37,173 nucleotides of DNA. Source: Candidatus Peribacteraceae bacterium. GTDB taxonomy: Bacteria > Patescibacteriota > Gracilibacteria > Peribacterales > Peribacteraceae. The notes beneath the pieces were generated by a model. It saw only the letters and a list, made by a program, of their open reading frames with translations. It searched no databases and had not been told where the DNA came from. The stretch is from the NCBI GenBank assembly GCA_028718905.1, contig JAQUKV010000014.1:1-37173 (forward strand), in the 5' to 3' direction. Positions 1 to 6,583 of the stretch are shown in pieces. Position 1 is the first letter of the stretch. Every line of letters starts with the position of its first letter. The translations under genes were made by a program, and so were the position numbers.

Positions 1-441
1 TGGTGGAGATGCCGGGAATCGAACCCGGGTCCAACGTGTAGCGCAGCTGCTTGTACTGTCATGTTCCTCTCATACTCGCAGCCCTTAGAGAAGAGCAGAG
101 ATAGGTGCGAGGGATGATGCCTAAAGTGACCGCGCATCCGCGACATCAGACGGATGCGTTGCCTCGCTGATTGCGCCTCATCCCCTTAAGCGAGAATGGG
201 GGGCGAGACGTGTCCGCATGGAGCGGACTTAGGCAGCCAGTGCGAAAGCGGGAACCAACGAGAAGTTGGCGAACGCCTTCTTAAAGACCGCCGGTACATC
301 TGCAGTGGCAGATATTGTTTGCAACAGTGGGTGCGCCACGGAGTACGTGCAGAGCACGACTCCATGACTACGGGAACCGTTGCCCTCCCGAACAGAAGCG
401 AAACCACGCCAGTATCACGCTGTCGATACCAATTCATCCCC
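1..441 (-). ncRNA. ssrA: tmRNA (transfer-messenger RNA)
   Basis: Rescues stalled ribosomes together with SmpB and appends a degradation tag. Read on the minus strand, the 5' end GGGGATGAATTGGTATCGAC and the 3' end GGTTCGATTCCCGGCATCTCC-ACCA form the tRNA-like acceptor (GGGGATG pairs with CATCTCC, one G-U) and a normal T-arm, with CCA encoded at positions 3-1. An open frame ending PAFALAA-stop (stop at 231-229) is the likely tag, because ALAA is the classical ending. The resume codon is uncertain: GCC at 309 or GCA at 303 would give a tag of about 25 residues, longer than most. A second frame starting GCA AAC AAT lacks an ALAA end. At 441 nt the RNA is on the long side. A 258-nt open frame on this strand is only a shadow of the RNA. 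Confidence 0.95.
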
Positions 442-509
442 ACAGGTGAATTCGAGCCGAACGCAAGTTCCGCATGCGCGGAACGAAGCGTGAGGCCGAA
501 GATACTGTG

Positions 510-529
510 CCCTGAGCGCAGTCGAAGGG
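510..529. repeat. Dispersed palindromic repeat, copy 1
   Basis: The sequence CCCTGAGCGCAGTCGAAGGG is the reverse complement of CCCTTCGACTGCGCTCAGGG. It belongs to a four-copy family in this window with consensus CCCTTCGACTNNGCTCAGGG. It lies in the 211-bp gap between tmRNA and the ABC exporter, which otherwise shows no gene. Confidence 0.7.
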
Positions 530-640
530 CACAAAGGCGAAGCCAATCCCCATGCTGTGAACGATCGAGAGCGCCAGTGTACGCCTTTTTGGCATGCGCG
601 CGCAGTTCTTTCCCTTAATCTTTTTGCATCATCCCTCTGC

Positions 641-646
641 TAGACT
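641..646 (+). promoter_or_regulatory. -10 element of the ABC exporter operon
   Basis: TAGACT ends 6 nt before the ATG at 653, so transcription should start at or next to the start codon. There is no Shine-Dalgarno sequence. No convincing -35 box is visible. Confidence 0.5.
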
Positions 647-652
647 GTGCGC

Positions 653-1447
653 ATGGCGGCCATCATCAGCGCATCAGGGGTCACCAGGAAATTTCGCGAC
701 TTCACGGCCGTGGATTCCATCTCGTTTGAGGTGGAACACGGGCGGATTTTTGCCTTCCTTGGCCCGAACGGCGCCGGAAAGACGACCACCATCAAGATGC
801 TTACGACCCTGCTTCGGCCCACGGGCGGGACGATCGAGATCAACGGACACAATCCGGTGACGGACCAGAATGCCGCGCGCCAGTCGTTCGGCATCGTCTT
901 TCAGGATCCCAGCGTGGATGACGAGCTGACGGCATGGGAGAACATGGAGATCCACGGCGTGCTGTACGGCATCCCCAAGAAGCTCCGGCGCGAGCGCATC
1001 GAGCAATTACTCGGGATCGTCGAGCTCTCGGATCGCAAAGATAGCCTTCTCCGCGAATTTTCCGGCGGCATGAAGAGACGGCTCGAGATCGCGCGCGGGC
1101 TCCTGCACCACCCCAAGATTCTCTTTCTCGATGAGCCCACCATCGGGCTCGATCCGCAGACTCGCAATCACATGTGGGAATACGTCCTTTCTCTCAACAA
1201 AACGGAGGGCATCACGGTGTTCCTGACCACGCACTACATGGAGGAGGCCGACCGCGTCGCCGACGAGATCGCTGTCATCGATCACGGAAAAATCGTCGCC
1301 AGAGGATCCTCCGATTCCCTGCAGCAGAGCACACAGACCAAAAGCCTCGAGGAGGCGTTCCTCGCCCTCACGGGTCATCAGATCCGCGACGAGCAACTCG
1401 ATGCCGCCGATCAGTTCCGCATGCGCATGCGCAATATGCGCCGTTAG
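653..1447 (+). CDS. ABC transporter ATP-binding protein, DrrA/CcmA type
   Basis: ATPase subunit of an ABC-2 type exporter; it would power export of a lipid, polysaccharide or drug by the permease encoded next. Visible motifs are Walker A GPNGAGKTT (about residues 37-45), Q-loop VFQDPS, signature FSGGMKRR, Walker B ILFLDEP followed by the D-loop IGLD, and H-loop TTHYMEEAD. At 264 residues it is slightly short for the DrrA family, with a brief C-terminal extension. ATG 653 is preferred over the in-frame GTG at 647 because of the family N-terminus and the -10 box at 641-646. The permease starts 4 nt after the stop, so the two form one operon. The substrate cannot be inferred. Confidence 0.92.
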   Translation: MAAIISASGVTRKFRDFTAVDSISFEVEHGRIFAFLGPNGAGKTTTIKMLTTLLRPTGGTIEINGHNPVTDQNAARQSFGIVFQDPSVDDELTAWENMEIHGVLYGIPKKLRRERIEQLLGIVELSDRKDSLLREFSGGMKRRLEIARGLLHHPKILFLDEPTIGLDPQTRNHMWEYVLSLNKTEGITVFLTTHYMEEADRVADEIAVIDHGKIVARGSSDSLQQSTQTKSLEEAFLALTGHQIRDEQLDAADQFRMRMRNMRR

Positions 1448-1451
1448 TATC

Positions 1452-2201
1452 ATGATTTCCATTCTTTACATTCTCTGGCTCCGCCAACTCAAGCGTTTCG
1501 TTCGCTCCCGCGCGCGCGTCATTGGTTCGCTGGGCCAGCCGATCCTGTTCCTGTTCGCGCTCGGATTCGGCCTCGGTCCCATGTTCCAGAAGTCCGGCGG
1601 GGGGGATTACATCCAGTTCCTCGCACCGGGAGTGATTTGCATGGCGATTTTGTTCACCTCCGTTTTCACGGGCATCGAGATCATCTGGGACCGTCAGTTC
1701 GGGTTCCTCAAAGAGACGCTGGTCGCCCCCGTCTCGCGCATGAGTATCATGCTGGGGCGGACCCTTGGCGGCGCCACCGTGGCCACGATTCAGGGGCTCA
1801 TCGTCTTCCTGATTTCCCTCATCGCAGGCTTCCGTCCGGAATCCGTGCTCTCCGTCGTGTTCGCGCTCCCCGTCATGTTCCTGATCGCGCTGCTCTTCAC
1901 GGCATTCGGCACGGGGATCGCCTCGGTCATGGATGACTTTCACGGCTTTCAGCTGGTCATGAATTTTCTCGTCATGCCGCTCTTCTTCCTCTCGGGGGCG
2001 CTCTTTCCACTGGAGGGCCTGCCGCCGCTCATCGCAGTCATCACCCGCATCGATCCGCTCACGTACGGGGTGGATGCGCTGCGCGGCATCTTCCTCGGCG
2101 CGACGCATCTGGGATTGATGACGGATCTTTCGTTTCTCTCACTCGCAACTCTCCTGTGTCTTTTTGCCGGCAGTTACCTTTTCTCAAAAATTCAAGTTTG
2201 A
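1452..2201 (+). CDS. ABC-2 type transporter permease
   Basis: Membrane partner of the preceding ATPase. The 249-residue protein has an N-terminal basic segment (RQLKRFVRSRARV) followed by about six hydrophobic helices, as in the DrrB/YadH ABC-2 family. It contains the family-type segments WDRQFGFLKETLVAP and the late LFPLEGLPPLI, followed by DPLTYGVDALRG. The start at 1452 lies 4 nt after the ATPase stop, suggesting translational coupling; a longer in-frame start at 1401 would overlap the upstream gene and add a non-family leader. A bidirectional terminator follows at 2243-2268. Confidence 0.9.
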   Translation: MISILYILWLRQLKRFVRSRARVIGSLGQPILFLFALGFGLGPMFQKSGGGDYIQFLAPGVICMAILFTSVFTGIEIIWDRQFGFLKETLVAPVSRMSIMLGRTLGGATVATIQGLIVFLISLIAGFRPESVLSVVFALPVMFLIALLFTAFGTGIASVMDDFHGFQLVMNFLVMPLFFLSGALFPLEGLPPLIAVITRIDPLTYGVDALRGIFLGATHLGLMTDLSFLSLATLLCLFAGSYLFSKIQV

Positions 2202-2236
2202 GCGTTCGTTGAGCGGTATCGAGAAGTCATTCATAG

Positions 2237-2275
2237 AAAAAACCACCCGTCTCTCGCGATCCGGGTGGCGTTTCG
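2237..2275. terminator. Bidirectional Rho-independent terminator
   Basis: The stem CCACCCG (2243-2249) pairs with CGGGTGG (2262-2268). An A-run on the left becomes a U-run for the minus-strand gene ending at 2290. A T-rich stretch (cgtttcgttt) on the right serves the plus-strand exporter operon. Confidence 0.8.
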
Positions 2276-2289
2276 TTTGCGAGTGCATC

Positions 2290-2907
2290 TTACTGTTCCT
2301 TCGTCATCGCCCGCACCGTCCACAGCATCTTCGACAGTTCGCCGCGGGTGATCGGGCCGTTTAAGCTGGCATCGGCCGACAACGCTCCGCCATCGATGAG
2401 TGCTTTCACGTAGTTGTCGAACCAGGGCTCGGAAGGATCGGTGGGATCCGTCGCCAGTTCAAAAGCCTTGGCCAGCGCCTTGGCGGCTTCGGCGCGCGTC
2501 ACAAGCGCATTCGGGCGGAACGTGCCGTCGGTGAAGCCGCGCATGAGTCCGCCGCGCATGGCCGTGCAGAGGTCGATGCCGTAACTGGCATCCTTCTCGA
2601 CGTCACTGGCGAGCAGCGAATAGTCGGATTCCGAAAGTTTGGGGAAGCAGCGCTGCGAGGGCTTGAAGAGCCGTCGCACGATTGCGGCCACGAAGGTGGA
2701 GCGCCTGATGGTGGCATCGGCGTTCCACGTGTAGGCGACCGGCTCCACGGCCGGAAGGGGCGGGGGCAGGGCTTTCACGAGGGGTTCCTCCATTTGCATG
2801 ACCGGAGCGACGGGCGGGAGCGTGACATCTTCGGGAAAGTACGCAGACGCCAATTGCGGAAGGAGCAGGGCACACGCGAGGAGAGCAGAGAGTGAACGGG
2901 AAGACAT
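2290..2907 (-). CDS. Small SLH-domain secreted protein
   Basis: Predicted cell-surface protein. The start at 2907 gives a clean signal peptide (SLSALLACALLLPQLASA, cleavage near AYF); longer in-frame starts would bury it. A proline-rich linker (about residues 30-60) is followed by two SLH-like repeats: one around GGLMRGFTDGTFRPNALVTR, with the GxxDGTFRP and TRAE hallmarks, and one ending ITRGELSKMLW. SLH modules bind secondary cell-wall polymers or mediate S-layer anchoring. At 205 residues it is little more than SLH repeats. It lies downstream of and parallel to another SLH gene (75 nt between stop and start). Confidence 0.8.
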   Translation of the reverse strand: MSSRSLSALLACALLLPQLASAYFPEDVTLPPVAPVMQMEEPLVKALPPPLPAVEPVAYTWNADATIRRSTFVAAIVRRLFKPSQRCFPKLSESDYSLLASDVEKDASYGIDLCTAMRGGLMRGFTDGTFRPNALVTRAEAAKALAKAFELATDPTDPSEPWFDNYVKALIDGGALSADASLNGPITRGELSKMLWTVRAMTKEQ

Positions 2908-2982
2908 AGGACAATGGGGAAAAGGGGGCGATTGTGAGCGCTCCTTGTCATCAATGCAACAGGGCATGAACACTCTCCGTGA

Positions 2983-4140
2983 TCAATTCTCGAGAATTTT
3001 CAGCTTGCCCAGCATGCGCATATAGGCCGTTTCGGGGTTATGAAGCGAGCTGCCGCAGTGCAGGGTGAAGCGTACAAACCGTTTGGGGGTCATGATGAAG
3101 GCGCTGCGGACCGTGCAATTGGGGGTGGCTTCTTCGAAGAGGACCGTCCATGTGTGATCCACAATTTCATCCGAGAGGATTTTCACATCGGGGTCGGCGC
3201 GCAGGGCATCCAGTGCGTCCGCAGCATGGTCATGGTCAAAACCCGTGAGCGAGAAATCCCGTTCGATGCACATGCTCCCGCCCAGGCATTTTCTCTGGGT
3301 GCCGACGAAGAGCCTCCAGGGTGCCGGCAGCTTGGGCAGGATCGTACCGTCATATGTGTTGCGGCTGACGAGATGCGGAGCAGGCCAGGAGTCGGGGTAG
3401 GAGAGCGCGTAGCCGAGGGTGTCGTTTTGCGTCTCCGTCCATGTGACGGGATTCGCCACTTCCACTTCGTCGAGCGCGATGCGCTGCACGGGAGGAAGTT
3501 CGGAGGGGAGCTTCAGAAGCCGGGCCAGCATCTCGGCCACTTCGCCGCGGGTGAGGAGGTGCGCGTAGTCCTGTGCCGTCGGCGGAATGGCCCCCGCCGT
3601 CTCCATGTAGTGCAGATAGGGCTTGTACCATTCGGTGCCCAGCAGGGCCAGATCCGGGATTTCAATGGGAGCGAGCCTGAACGCGATTGCAAGGATTTTT
3701 GATGCTTCGGCGAGGGTGATGGGGCGATCCGGCTTAAAGCTGCCGTCCCCGTAGCCGGAAATGAACCGGTACGACCAGGCCACGCAGACCGGCGGCGCGA
3801 ACCACGCATCCGGGGCTACGTCACTGAATTGCATGCCGAGGCCGTACTTCTGCAGAGAAGAGGCGTCTTCGAGGCAGCCGTCGATGAGAACCTGCGGAGC
3901 CAGCGCCTGCACGATCATCTTCACGAATTCCGCCCGCGTCACCGATGCATCCGGCCAAAAAACGTGGTACTCGCCGGGGATAATGAATCCCTGCACGATT
4001 TCGCGCTGCCGCAGCAGTTCGATGGCTTCGGCGTAGGGGTGCGTGTCCGGCACATCCGAAAAGGCGCTCGCCGCAGCGGCATAAGGAATGAATCCCATGG
4101 CGACTATTGCGAGCGAAACGATCCAGCGGAGCTTCCACAT
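2983..4140 (-). CDS. SLH-domain surface protein with C-terminal extension
   Basis: Predicted secreted protein of 385 residues. The start at 4140 gives the signal peptide MWKLRWIVSLAIVAMGFIPY followed by AAAASA. Three SLH repeats follow: FSDVPDTHPYAEAI..., with TRAEFVKM; FSDVAPDAWFAPPV..., with GYGDGSFKPDRPIT; and a weaker third ending LLTRGEVAEML. The last ~150 residues (from about GYALSYPDSWPAP) form a separate cysteine-containing domain resembling PsbP-like folds; its function is unknown. A -10 like TATCAT lies at 4173-4168. It is divergent from the sigma-factor gene, and the two share a 146-bp intergenic region. Confidence 0.8.
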   Translation of the reverse strand: MWKLRWIVSLAIVAMGFIPYAAAASAFSDVPDTHPYAEAIELLRQREIVQGFIIPGEYHVFWPDASVTRAEFVKMIVQALAPQVLIDGCLEDASSLQKYGLGMQFSDVAPDAWFAPPVCVAWSYRFISGYGDGSFKPDRPITLAEASKILAIAFRLAPIEIPDLALLGTEWYKPYLHYMETAGAIPPTAQDYAHLLTRGEVAEMLARLLKLPSELPPVQRIALDEVEVANPVTWTETQNDTLGYALSYPDSWPAPHLVSRNTYDGTILPKLPAPWRLFVGTQRKCLGGSMCIERDFSLTGFDHDHAADALDALRADPDVKILSDEIVDHTWTVLFEEATPNCTVRSAFIMTPKRFVRFTLHCGSSLHNPETAYMRMLGKLKILEN

Positions 4141-4249
4141 GAGGGTGCAGGGGGGTGCCGGAATAGCATGATAGCACGATGGGGAGGTCGGGAGACGTGA
4201 AATTGTGAGGCTGCGGTTGCCGATCGGGAAGCAAAAGAGCAACAGACTA

Positions 4250-4277
4250 TTGACTGCAGACAGAAACTATCTATCGT
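4250..4277 (+). promoter_or_regulatory. Promoter of the sigma-factor gene
   Basis: TTGACT (4250-4255), a 16-bp spacer and TATCGT (4272-4277) resemble a sigma70 promoter. The expected start, about 4284-4287, coincides with the GTG at 4287, implying a leaderless mRNA. Confidence 0.55.
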
Positions 4278-4286
4278 GCCTCCCTT

Positions 4287-5744
4287 GTGAATTCCGTAGA
4301 AATCTCAACAACGGCGATGCAGGAGTTGCCTACCAAGGACACCATTGCCGACGGCGTTCTGGCCGGTCGCAAGGTTGTCGGCCTTACGAAGGCGGAGCGC
4401 TACCGTCTTCGCTGCGCAATCGTGGATTTAATGGATCAGGGGCATGCGCTCAATTCCATTTTGGCCATCTGCGAGACGACGCGGGAATTTTATTTCTGTC
4501 AGATCGATACCATTCGTGAACCGCCCGAGGAAAAGGGGCAAAAGGCCTCTAATGCGGAAAGCGGAAAGCAGCCCGAATCGAAAAAGAGAATGACGTACGA
4601 GGAGCAGCTGGCCCTGATCGATAAGGTCGAAAACCTGCGATACACCTGCAATTTGTTCATTGATGACGCATGCAGACGGGCGGGGACAACGCTGCGGAAA
4701 TACTATCAGCTTTCGATGCGCAGGTCCGCCATCATCGCCGCGATCCGGCGCGGGCTTGGCAAGACGGAGGCCGAGCCGAAGACGAGAAAGCGGAGGATGC
4801 GCATTCCCGACGCGACGGATCATGACTATCGCTGCGAATACGTCCGAACCACGCGCGGGCGGCTGGCGGAGGGCAGCCACTTGCGGCATCTGCTGCGTCG
4901 CGATCGGGTCCCGTACCGAACGTATTTCAAATGGGCGAATGAATCCGACAGAGTGTTCTTTCCCGATCAGAAAGTGGCCGAGAACGGAGGCGGTGCCGTG
5001 TTGCAGCTGTGGAGGACCTTCGGGCAGGACAAGCGGAATATGGCAGCACGGAATGCGCTGTCGGATCACTATATGCCTCTGGTGAGTACCATTGCCGAGA
5101 AGTTGTCCTATACGTTACCCCGTTGCGTGCAGTTGGATGATCTGAAACAAGCGGGCGTATTCGGACTCTTCGATGCGCTGGACGGATTTGATCCCCACAA
5201 GGGAGCGCGGTTCCGCACGTACGCCACGACCCGTATTTGGGGATCGATGATGGATTTTCTTCGCGATGAGGACTGGGTGCCGCGTTTGGAGCGCGCGAAA
5301 TTCAAACATGCGAGGGATGATGCAGACCGTTTCTTCGTTGAGCACGGGCACCGACCGCACGGCACGGAGCCCGGCGGAGAGGGCGGAGATCTTTCCGACG
5401 GTCATGAGGAATCATCTCACGCGATTCCCGGCATGTTCAGCTTGTACGATGACGCGCATCAGGGAATGAATGACGATGGTCCACTCACGTGGGCGGATGT
5501 GACGGCGGACGGGCATGGGTCCGATCCGGAGAGCTCACTGCGTAAGATGGATGTCCTTCGTCTGGCGCTGCGCGGGTGCAATCGCAATGAACGGCTGATA
5601 CTGCTGCTTTACTACTACGAAGGAATGACCATGAAGGAGATTGGAGAATATTTAGACCTCAGTGAATCTAGAATCAGTCAGATGCACACTGTTATTGTGG
5701 AGCGTCAGAATGCACAATGGGGCGGACAAAAGGATGTCGTTTGA
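4287..5744 (+). CDS. FliA/WhiG-type RNA polymerase sigma factor with N-terminal HTH repeats
   Basis: Alternative sigma factor of 485 residues, about twice the usual length of FliA/WhiG. Region 2 (about residues 250-335) is typical, with LDDLKQAG, FRTYATTRIWGSMMDFLR and DWVPR. Region 4 (about 425-480) carries MTMKEIGEYLDLSESRISQM. The N-terminal ~240 residues contain three similar helical units at about 36-75, 105-145 and 180-218. Their cores NSILAICETTREFYFCQID, DDACRRAGTTLRKYYQLSM and RHLLRRDRVPYRTYFKWAN resemble homeodomain-like helix-turn-helix units of transposases. GTG 4287 matches the promoter; ATG 4317 is the alternative. No flagellar or anti-sigma genes are visible, so the regulon is unknown. 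Confidence 0.85.
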   Translation: MNSVEISTTAMQELPTKDTIADGVLAGRKVVGLTKAERYRLRCAIVDLMDQGHALNSILAICETTREFYFCQIDTIREPPEEKGQKASNAESGKQPESKKRMTYEEQLALIDKVENLRYTCNLFIDDACRRAGTTLRKYYQLSMRRSAIIAAIRRGLGKTEAEPKTRKRRMRIPDATDHDYRCEYVRTTRGRLAEGSHLRHLLRRDRVPYRTYFKWANESDRVFFPDQKVAENGGGAVLQLWRTFGQDKRNMAARNALSDHYMPLVSTIAEKLSYTLPRCVQLDDLKQAGVFGLFDALDGFDPHKGARFRTYATTRIWGSMMDFLRDEDWVPRLERAKFKHARDDADRFFVEHGHRPHGTEPGGEGGDLSDGHEESSHAIPGMFSLYDDAHQGMNDDGPLTWADVTADGHGSDPESSLRKMDVLRLALRGCNRNERLILLLYYYEGMTMKEIGEYLDLSESRISQMHTVIVERQNAQWGGQKDVV

Positions 5745-5809
5745 TGGTGCAAAATGTTTGACGGACTTCTCGCGATATCCGTTATCATGGGCCTGTTCCC
5801 CCCTCATCC

Positions 5810-6004
5810 ATGGACCAGCAGGAACTTCAGAAACGCGTCGAGGCCTTTCTTGCAGACCTCAATCTGCCCAGCTTCATCATCTTCGGGTTCAAGCAGGACG
5901 AGAAAGAGTTCGGGTTCATCGCGTCCTACCGTCAAATGCCCTCCAATGTCGCCATCAAAGGGCTGACGTGGGCATTGCACGATTTCGTGAGCAAACTGCC
6001 CTAG
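5810..6004 (+). CDS. Small protein of unknown function
   Basis: A 64-residue protein with a mixed alpha/beta pattern: MDQQELQKRVEAFLADLN, then FIIFGFKQDEKEFGFIASY. Its composition suggests a soluble cytoplasmic protein. The family is not recognised. A TTGACG (5758) and TATCAT (5783) pair upstream, with a long 19-bp spacer, may be its promoter. Its TAG stop shares the palindrome CTAG (6001-6004) with the stop of the convergent membrane-protein gene. Confidence 0.6.
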   Translation: MDQQELQKRVEAFLADLNLPSFIIFGFKQDEKEFGFIASYRQMPSNVAIKGLTWALHDFVSKLP

Positions 6005-6393
6005 CGCAGGATTTCCTTCATCACCCAGTTCGCGAATCCGATCGACGCCGCAACCACGATCCAGCCCCACACGCCGCCGAAGATCTCGAGCCCGACGATG
6101 GCGGGGTCCATCTTGAGCACGAGCAGGTGCACCACCCAGACGAAGACGCCGTTCACGACGATCACGGCGAGAATGGTGGCGAAGAGTTTCAGAGGCAGTG
6201 TCAGAACGGCGAGAATCGGGCGGACGAGCAGATTCAGGAGCGTGAGGAGTGCGGCCACGATCACAATGGCGCGCCATCCTCCGGTGAGCGCGAAGTACTG
6301 ATCGAGGTAGGTTGCCATCGCCCAGACGAGCGCGACATTCAGAATTGCCTTGATGGTGATTTTGAGCGGGAGGGAACCCGAAGAGTCGGCCAT
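6001..6393 (-). CDS. Four-helix membrane protein, phage holin family 4 / YvlD-like
   Basis: A 130-residue integral membrane protein with four hydrophobic helices. The loop LLTLLNLLVRPILAVLTLPL is the hallmark of the Mycobact_4TM/phage holin family 4_2 (YvlD-like) proteins. These are common small bacterial membrane proteins of unclear function, sometimes linked to envelope stress; the holin name does not imply a phage. The start at 6393 is the first in-frame ATG before the hydrophobic core. It converges with the 64-residue gene. Confidence 0.8.
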   Translation of the reverse strand: MADSSGSLPLKITIKAILNVALVWAMATYLDQYFALTGGWRAIVIVAALLTLLNLLVRPILAVLTLPLKLFATILAVIVVNGVFVWVVHLLVLKMDPAIVGLEIFGGVWGWIVVAASIGFANWVMKEILR

Positions 6394-6439
6394 GATGATC
6401 GGCAGTGTAGCACGTGTGCGTCAGGCGCGTCGGAATCTG

Positions 6440-6498
6440 CCTCACCCCCCTACCCCCTCTCCATCCCGCCCACGATTCTCCCATGGAGAGGGGGAGTA
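6440..6498. repeat. GC-rich palindromic repeat (CCCCCTCTCC family), intergenic copy
   Basis: CCCCCTCTCCAT (6453-6464) pairs perfectly with ATGGAGAGGGGG (6483-6494) and is preceded by CTCACCCCCCTA. The same elements, inverted, occur at 34503-34558, and related ones lie inside uvrA and ribE. The rest of the 190-bp gap between the membrane protein and IleRS shows no gene. Confidence 0.75.
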
Positions 6499-6583
6499 CG
6501 TTTTCTGATTGTTACATTGTTTCATGGTGATAGGAGTGAGACATTGCACTCGGCACGGGCTCGCTTGCGAACAATGAAACCAT

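Noticed and set aside
186..443. An 85-codon minus-strand frame over the tmRNA
   Set aside because: It starts in the tRNA-like domain of tmRNA and is in a different frame from the ALAA tag.
4287..5744. Two genes: a transposase-like protein fused by error to a sigma factor
   Set aside because: The frame is continuous with no stop or frameshift sign, and the HTH-like part is a repeated unit rather than a transposase with a catalytic domain.
6001..6393. Phage remnant suggested by the holin family name
   Set aside because: No other phage genes are nearby; this family is widespread in chromosomes.
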